Shown piece by piece: positions 60,105 to 64,000 of a DNA stretch of 64,000 nucleotides. The DNA is from Paraeggerthella hongkongensis. Lineage in GTDB: Bacteria; Actinomycetota; Coriobacteriia; Coriobacteriales; Eggerthellaceae. The notes below the pieces were generated by a model. That model saw only the letters and a list, made by a program, of their open reading frames with translations. It had not been told where the DNA came from and ran no database searches. Positions within the stretch are counted from its first letter, which is position 1, and every line of letters starts with the position of its first letter. The stretch covers positions 1 to 64,000 of the forward strand of contig NZ_QICD01000001.1 in assembly GCF_003726035.1 (NCBI RefSeq), read 5' to 3'. A program made the translations under genes and the position numbers.

Positions 60105-61319
60105 ATGGGGACGGCCAGCACGACCGAGCGCATCCGCGCAATCGGTGCGGATATCGAATCGGAAGTCATTGCACTCAGGCGCGAGTTGCATAAGCATCCC
60201 GAGTTGAGCGGCAAGGAAACGCGGACGCAAGAAGCCCTTTGCATCGAGCTGAACAAGCTCGGCATACCGTACCGACGTGCGGCCGGGATGGGCGTTATCG
60301 CCACGATTCGCGGTGAAGCGTCGGGAGCCTACGACGTCGACGGCAATCCGGTCAGGCGCGTGGCGCTGCGTGCCGACATCGACGCGCTTCCCGTGACCGA
60401 GCAAACGGGTGCGCCTTACGCTTCGCAAAGCGAGGGAGTCATGCATGCTTGCGGGCATGACTGCCATATGGCCATGATGCTGGGAGCCGTTCGCATTCTC
60501 GATCAACTGCGCGACCGGTTGCGCGGCGAGGTTCGCATTTTGTTCCAGCCGGCTGAGGAGGTTTCCATCGGTGCGTTGAAGATGATCGACGACGGCGCGC
60601 TGGACGGGGTGGATGCCGTGTACGGAGCCCATATTTGGAGCGAGGTTGATGCGGGCGTGTTCTCGTGCGAGCCGGGGCAGCGTATGGCGCATACCGACTG
60701 GTTCCGCATCGACATCGAAGGCGTGAGCGCACACGGCTCCATGCCGCACAAGGGCATCGATGCCATCGTGGTGGGCGCCGAGATGGTGACGGCGTTGCAG
60801 ATCCTCGTTAGTCGCGACGTGTCGCCGTTCGAACCCGTGGTGATCACCGTGGGCGAGTTCCATGGCGGCGAGGCGCGCAATATCATGGCGGGGACGGCGT
60901 ACCTGACCGGCACGGTGCGTACATGGAGCGACAAGCTGCGCGCCGAAGTGCCTGACCGTCTGGAGCGTATCGTGGGAAAGATTGCCCGTGCGTTCAATGC
61001 TCAAGCTCGGTTCACGTTCGAGCTGGGAAACGCGGGCTTGGCGAATGACCCGGCTTGCGCCGAGGTGGCGCGCGCTGCCGTGGTGAAGGTGCTGGGCGAA
61101 GAGGGCGTCGGCAGATACGAGGGCACGCTTTCTGGCGAGGACTTCAGCGAATACCTGCGCTTGGTTCCCGGGGTCCTGGCTTTTGTGGGGACTCGCAATC
61201 CTGCCGTGGGCGCCGAGCATCCCCAGCACAGTTGCTACTACGAAGTGGATGAAAGCGTGCTGGTCAAAGGATCCATGGTGGCCGCTCAGTGGGCGGTCGA
61301 CATGCTGGGAGAGGGGTAG
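60105..61319 (+). CDS. M20-family amidohydrolase (N-acyl-amino-acid hydrolase type)
   Basis: A 404-residue metallo-amidohydrolase: RRELHKHPELSGKE, RADIDALPVTEQTGAP, HACGHDCHMAM and FQPAEEV hold metal-binding and catalytic residues of the hippurate hydrolase/IAA-amino acid hydrolase group; GVSAHGSMPHKGIDA starts the dimerisation domain. It cleaves N-acyl or N-aroyl amino acids. GAAAGGGA precedes the ATG. Confidence 0.93.
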   Translation: MGTASTTERIRAIGADIESEVIALRRELHKHPELSGKETRTQEALCIELNKLGIPYRRAAGMGVIATIRGEASGAYDVDGNPVRRVALRADIDALPVTEQTGAPYASQSEGVMHACGHDCHMAMMLGAVRILDQLRDRLRGEVRILFQPAEEVSIGALKMIDDGALDGVDAVYGAHIWSEVDAGVFSCEPGQRMAHTDWFRIDIEGVSAHGSMPHKGIDAIVVGAEMVTALQILVSRDVSPFEPVVITVGEFHGGEARNIMAGTAYLTGTVRTWSDKLRAEVPDRLERIVGKIARAFNAQARFTFELGNAGLANDPACAEVARAAVVKVLGEEGVGRYEGTLSGEDFSEYLRLVPGVLAFVGTRNPAVGAEHPQHSCYYEVDESVLVKGSMVAAQWAVDMLGEG

Positions 61320-61324
61320 GGGTC

Positions 61325-62080
61325 GTGCGCTTCATTATCTCGCCCGCCAAGAAGATGAACGTAACGGACGATATGTTCGCATGGCGCGATCTGCCGGCGT
61401 TCGTCGACCGGGCTGAGCGCTTGGCTTGCGCGGTGGGATCGCTTTCCTATGAAGATGCGAAGACGCTATGGCAGTGTAGCGACGCGCTTGCCGAACTCAA
61501 TTTCGAACGCTTCCGCACGATGGACGTGTCCGGTAGCGCGGACTCGCTTGTTCCATCGGTGTTTGCGTACGAAGGCATCCAGTACCAACATCTGGCTCCG
61601 CACGTTATGACCGTCGCGCAGTTGGAATACGTGCAGGAACACGTGCGCATTCTGTCGGGTCTTTACGGCGTGCTGCGACCGTTCGATGGCGTGGTGCCGT
61701 ACCGCCTTGAGATGCAGGCCAAATTAGCAGTGGGCCAGGCGCGCAACCTGTACGAGTTTTGGGGCGATTCGCTGGCTCGCGCGTTGGCTTCGGAGTCTGA
61801 CGTTGTGGTGAACTTAGCTTCGGTCGAATATGCGAAAGCGGTGCTTCCGCATGCGAAGCGTCTTGGCTTGCAAGCTGTGACGTGCTTGTTCGGTGCGATC
61901 GATGCGAGCGGCCGCCTGGTGCAGCGTTCGACGGCTGCCAAGGCTGCTCGCGGTTCCATGGTGCGTTGGTGCGCCGAATGCGCCGTCGAATCCGTCACTG
62001 ATCTGCGCTCGTTCGACGTAGCCGGCTATGTGTTCGACAAGGCGCGTTCTACCGACGATTGCCTGGTGTTTGTGCAGTAG
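61325..62080 (+). CDS. yaaA: YaaA-family peroxide stress protein
   Basis: A 251-residue UPF0246 protein with the start RFIISPAKKMN, YEGIQYQHL, LSGLYGVLRPFDGVVPYRLE and the late stretch ASVEYAKAV, as in E. coli YaaA, which lowers free iron during peroxide stress. It starts with GTG, 5 bases after the M20 stop, with GAGAGGGG upstream, so the two genes are cotranscribed. Confidence 0.9.
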   Translation: MRFIISPAKKMNVTDDMFAWRDLPAFVDRAERLACAVGSLSYEDAKTLWQCSDALAELNFERFRTMDVSGSADSLVPSVFAYEGIQYQHLAPHVMTVAQLEYVQEHVRILSGLYGVLRPFDGVVPYRLEMQAKLAVGQARNLYEFWGDSLARALASESDVVVNLASVEYAKAVLPHAKRLGLQAVTCLFGAIDASGRLVQRSTAAKAARGSMVRWCAECAVESVTDLRSFDVAGYVFDKARSTDDCLVFVQ

Positions 62081-62219
62081 GGGCGGAAAGCGTTTGCGGC
62101 GATCCTCGCTTTGCGAATCAGCGTTGGGCCGGCGGGCAAACGTCTGATGTCCTTGACGGCTTGCGGGCTTGGGTGCCCTCTTCCGGATCGGCTAGCTCTT
62201 TTTGCGGTTTGGCGTACGG

Positions 62220-63473
62220 CTAACGGATCCCGGCCGCGTTCGCCACGCCGAACGTCTCTTCACCCTGGCTGCTCAGTTTGAACTTGAGCGGTCGGCGGCT
62301 TGTCGTTTCAACAAGATCGGCCTGCTCTAGCTCGGATACGTACTTGCGAGTGCTTTGGGCTGTGACCTCAAGGTGCTTCGCGGCATCCTGCAACGTCACG
62401 TCCGCGTTCGCGCCGAAAAGCGACACCTGCACCACTTGGTACAGCACATTGCATGCCCGCTCTGACAAGTCGAACTCAGCGCGCACGCTGCCGAGTTTTT
62501 CTTCGGCTTTCATCAGTGCTTCCCGCTTTGCTTGCAGCTCGGCTACCAGCTCGTCCTGAGCCGTCCTGATCAAATTCATCATTTGCAGCACGAAGAACGT
62601 GCCCTCGGCATGGTTAAGGGGGTGTTCAGTTACCGAAAACGCCTGGTAGTACACTCCTTTATGCTCGGCGATAACGCGCGAAAGCGATAGCGTGGTGGGT
62701 AGGGACAGCGGACTGCTCAAGTACAGCGCTAGCAAGAATCGGCCCGTTCTCCCGTTTCCGTCATAAAAGGGGTGGATGTACTCGAACAGGTAATGCGAAA
62801 GCAGCGCACTGTACAGTTCCGGCACTTCCTCGGAATTGACTAGCCTGATCATAGCGTTGAGGTGCGAGATTATGGCGGATTCGGGTTGCACGCCACGATG
62901 GATGATCCGTTGCGAGGACGCCTTGACGTCCACGCCATCGGCGCGGAACAGCTGGCCGTCAAGCGCGTCGTCCGGGTCGAGCGTACCCGCCACGACGGCG
63001 TCGTACAGCGCACGGATATCCTCAGGAGTCTTGGGCGGCACGACGTCGCCGCTCGTCAGGCCAAGGTACAAGTGGGCGAATTCCATGAACTGCTTTGTCC
63101 GCCGATTTTCCCCGACAGGCTGCTCGATGCTGTCGATAGCCTCCCTGATCTGCTTGCGGGTGCTGCGAACGCCTTCCATTTCGTTCGTGCATACCACTTC
63201 GTCGACGATGAGGTTGCGTACGTAAGCGCCCCGCGCAATGCCGGGTAAGGCGCTCCATGATCTTGACACCTTTCGCTCGGCGCGAAGAACCTGCTCCGTG
63301 ACAAGAGACAGCTCGCGCGGCACGGCAAGAAAAAGCTCGCCTGTCTCTACGTTGATCCCGGTCCTGAATGACGAAGCGGCCGTGAGGCGCTTGCGGGCTT
63401 CGCGCTCGTTTTCACCCTTGCGATCGCTCGAGGCGTCTTCGTAAAACAGTCTGTCCATTCTTTTGTACGTCAT
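62220..63473 (-). CDS. Fic-family AMP transferase with N-terminal inhibitory helix and C-terminal winged helix
   Basis: A 417-residue Fic protein. The active site is perfect: HPFYDGNGRTGR, with His 234. TNEMEG at 96-101 fits the inhibitory (S/T)-x-x-x-E-G motif on the N-terminal side, so the enzyme is probably self-inhibited (class II). The C-terminal part (about 320-417) holds a winged-helix region (TLQDAAKHLEVTAQSTRKYV), common in Fic proteins that control their own gene. Fic enzymes add AMP to hydroxyls of target proteins. ATG at 63473 follows AAAAGG. A 16-bp inverted repeat lies about 50 bases upstream. Confidence 0.92.
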   Translation of the reverse strand: MTYKRMDRLFYEDASSDRKGENEREARKRLTAASSFRTGINVETGELFLAVPRELSLVTEQVLRAERKVSRSWSALPGIARGAYVRNLIVDEVVCTNEMEGVRSTRKQIREAIDSIEQPVGENRRTKQFMEFAHLYLGLTSGDVVPPKTPEDIRALYDAVVAGTLDPDDALDGQLFRADGVDVKASSQRIIHRGVQPESAIISHLNAMIRLVNSEEVPELYSALLSHYLFEYIHPFYDGNGRTGRFLLALYLSSPLSLPTTLSLSRVIAEHKGVYYQAFSVTEHPLNHAEGTFFVLQMMNLIRTAQDELVAELQAKREALMKAEEKLGSVRAEFDLSERACNVLYQVVQVSLFGANADVTLQDAAKHLEVTAQSTRKYVSELEQADLVETTSRRPLKFKLSSQGEETFGVANAAGIR

Positions 63474-63523
63474 ATCGTAAGACCTTTTTTCGAATGTTTT
63501 TCACGATTTTAACGCACGTCGAA

Positions 63524-63565
63524 CTCTCTAATAATGAAAAATCTAGATATTTCATTATTAGAGAG
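63524..63565. promoter_or_regulatory. 16-bp inverted repeat upstream of the Fic gene
   Basis: CTCTCTAATAATGAAA (63524-63539) is exactly inverted at 63550-63565, with a 10-base spacer containing TCTAGA. It is AT-rich in a GC-rich region and 51 bases before the Fic start, so it may be the Fic protein's own operator. Confidence 0.75.
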
Positions 63566-63902
63566 CATCTCAAGGCATTTTATGATGAATGAGCCTGTCC
63601 GGTAGCGGTTGGTCAATAGCTTAAAAACGCGGATCAACGCGAAGGAGACTCTCGACGACGTCGAGGAAGCTTGCGAAGGGAGCGCGGCTTCGATCTGCTG
63701 ATGCAGGAGAGGCGTTGCTCGTCCGCTTGCGATTAAAGCAATCGAAGTTGAACCCCAGGGGCTTGATCGCGTCTGCGAAGTCGTGAAGTCGATCGATAAT
63801 GCTTCGCTTTCGCGCCGCAATCACTATAATGGGAACATTCGCGAATAAACGACCCCCTGCGCGGACGCGCGCGGGCGGTGCCGACCTGACGAGGAAAGCA
63901 AC
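63566..63902. other. Intergenic region before leuS with a -10 box
   Basis: TATAAT at 63825-63830 is 72 bases before the leuS ATG. From 63566 to 63820 I recognise no gene: several frames are open for up to 100 codons but show no family motif. The leader is too short for a T-box and lacks its conserved elements. Confidence 0.5.
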
Positions 63903-64000
63903 ATGACCATGAAACCTTACAACCCGCACGAGATCGAGCCCCGTTGGCAGCAGGAATGGGCCGACACCGACCTCAACAAAGTGGCCGAAGATGCATCGAA
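63903..64000 (+). CDS. leuS: Leucyl-tRNA synthetase, N-terminal fragment (runs off the window)
   Basis: Only 32 codons are present: MTMKPYNPHEIEPRWQQEWA and a further twelve. YNPHEIEPRWQQEW is the conserved start of bacterial LeuRS. GAGGAAAG precedes the ATG at 63903; an ATG at 63909 is an alternative. Confidence 0.88.
   Translation, partial: MTMKPYNPHEIEPRWQQEWADTDLNKVAEDAS

Noticed and set aside
63831-63902. T-box riboswitch before leuS
   Set aside because: The leader after the TATAAT box is only about 65 bases, and no specifier stem or antiterminator element is present.
1-64000. CRISPR arrays and tRNA genes
   Set aside because: No run of regularly spaced direct repeats and no cloverleaf with a GTTCGA-type arm was seen in the gaps between genes.

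Overview
The window looks like chromosomal DNA of an anaerobic, high-GC actinobacterium of the class Coriobacteriia, most likely the Eggerthellaceae (Eggerthella / Gordonibacter / Adlercreutzia type). The reasons are a Tat-exported molybdopterin oxidoreductase with its own FeS subunit, chaperone and NrfD anchor, four-subunit 2-oxoacid:ferredoxin oxidoreductase genes, rubrerythrin, type III glutamine synthetase, and LPXTG-type surface proteins. This placement is inference from gene content, not from a database match. Most genes have clear Shine-Dalgarno sequences, and several open reading frames run well upstream of the likely start.

Layout. 1-430: end of an rRNA operon (3' end of 23S, 5S, terminator). 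0.5-6.1 kb: a GNAT acetyltransferase and a split phosphorelay (periplasmic-binding-domain hybrid histidine kinase, separate Hpt protein, REC-GGDEF-EAL protein). 6.6-13.6 kb: type III glutamine synthetase, a paired SMR exporter under a textbook 19-bp-spacer MerR promoter, and an ilvE-cimA-yerC-like operon. 14-18.6 kb: two divergent paralogous membrane proteins, TetR, flavodoxin-fold reductase, cysteine hydrolase and VanZ. 18.7-20.5 kb: an IS3-family element. 20.7-28.7 kb: an Isd/Shp-like haem uptake locus of six genes (NEAT surface protein, Shp-like protein, lipoprotein receptor, permease, ATPase, large NEAT surface protein). 28.8-31.7 kb: NUDIX hydrolase, CIRCE-controlled Hsp20, phosphodiesterase and a membrane-anchored nuclease. 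31.7-40.9 kb: a relic of a carbonic anhydrase gene with a long hairpin, a haem-type membrane protein, the molybdopterin oxidoreductase operon, a GntR-slipin pair, an intact carbonic anhydrase followed by a nearly identical hairpin, and rubrerythrin. 41.1-50.1 kb: AbrB-RelE toxin-antitoxin, a fused ABC-FtsX exporter, M18 aminopeptidase, an NSS transporter and IMP dehydrogenase. 50.2-58.5 kb: LysR, PaaK-like ligase, a free-standing LysR effector domain, a flippase and 2-oxoacid:ferredoxin oxidoreductase. 58.6-64 kb: an XRE-zeta toxin-antitoxin pair, M20 amidohydrolase, YaaA, a Fic protein and the first codons of leuS.

The strongest themes are haem capture at the surface and delivery to an ABC importer, a respiratory molybdoenzyme whose promoter region carries paired CTATCAT/ATGATAG half-sites, and an unusual number of long perfect hairpins between genes. 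Most biochemical assignments rest on motifs read by eye. Substrates of the molybdoenzyme, the PaaK-like ligase and the transporters are not determined by the sequence.
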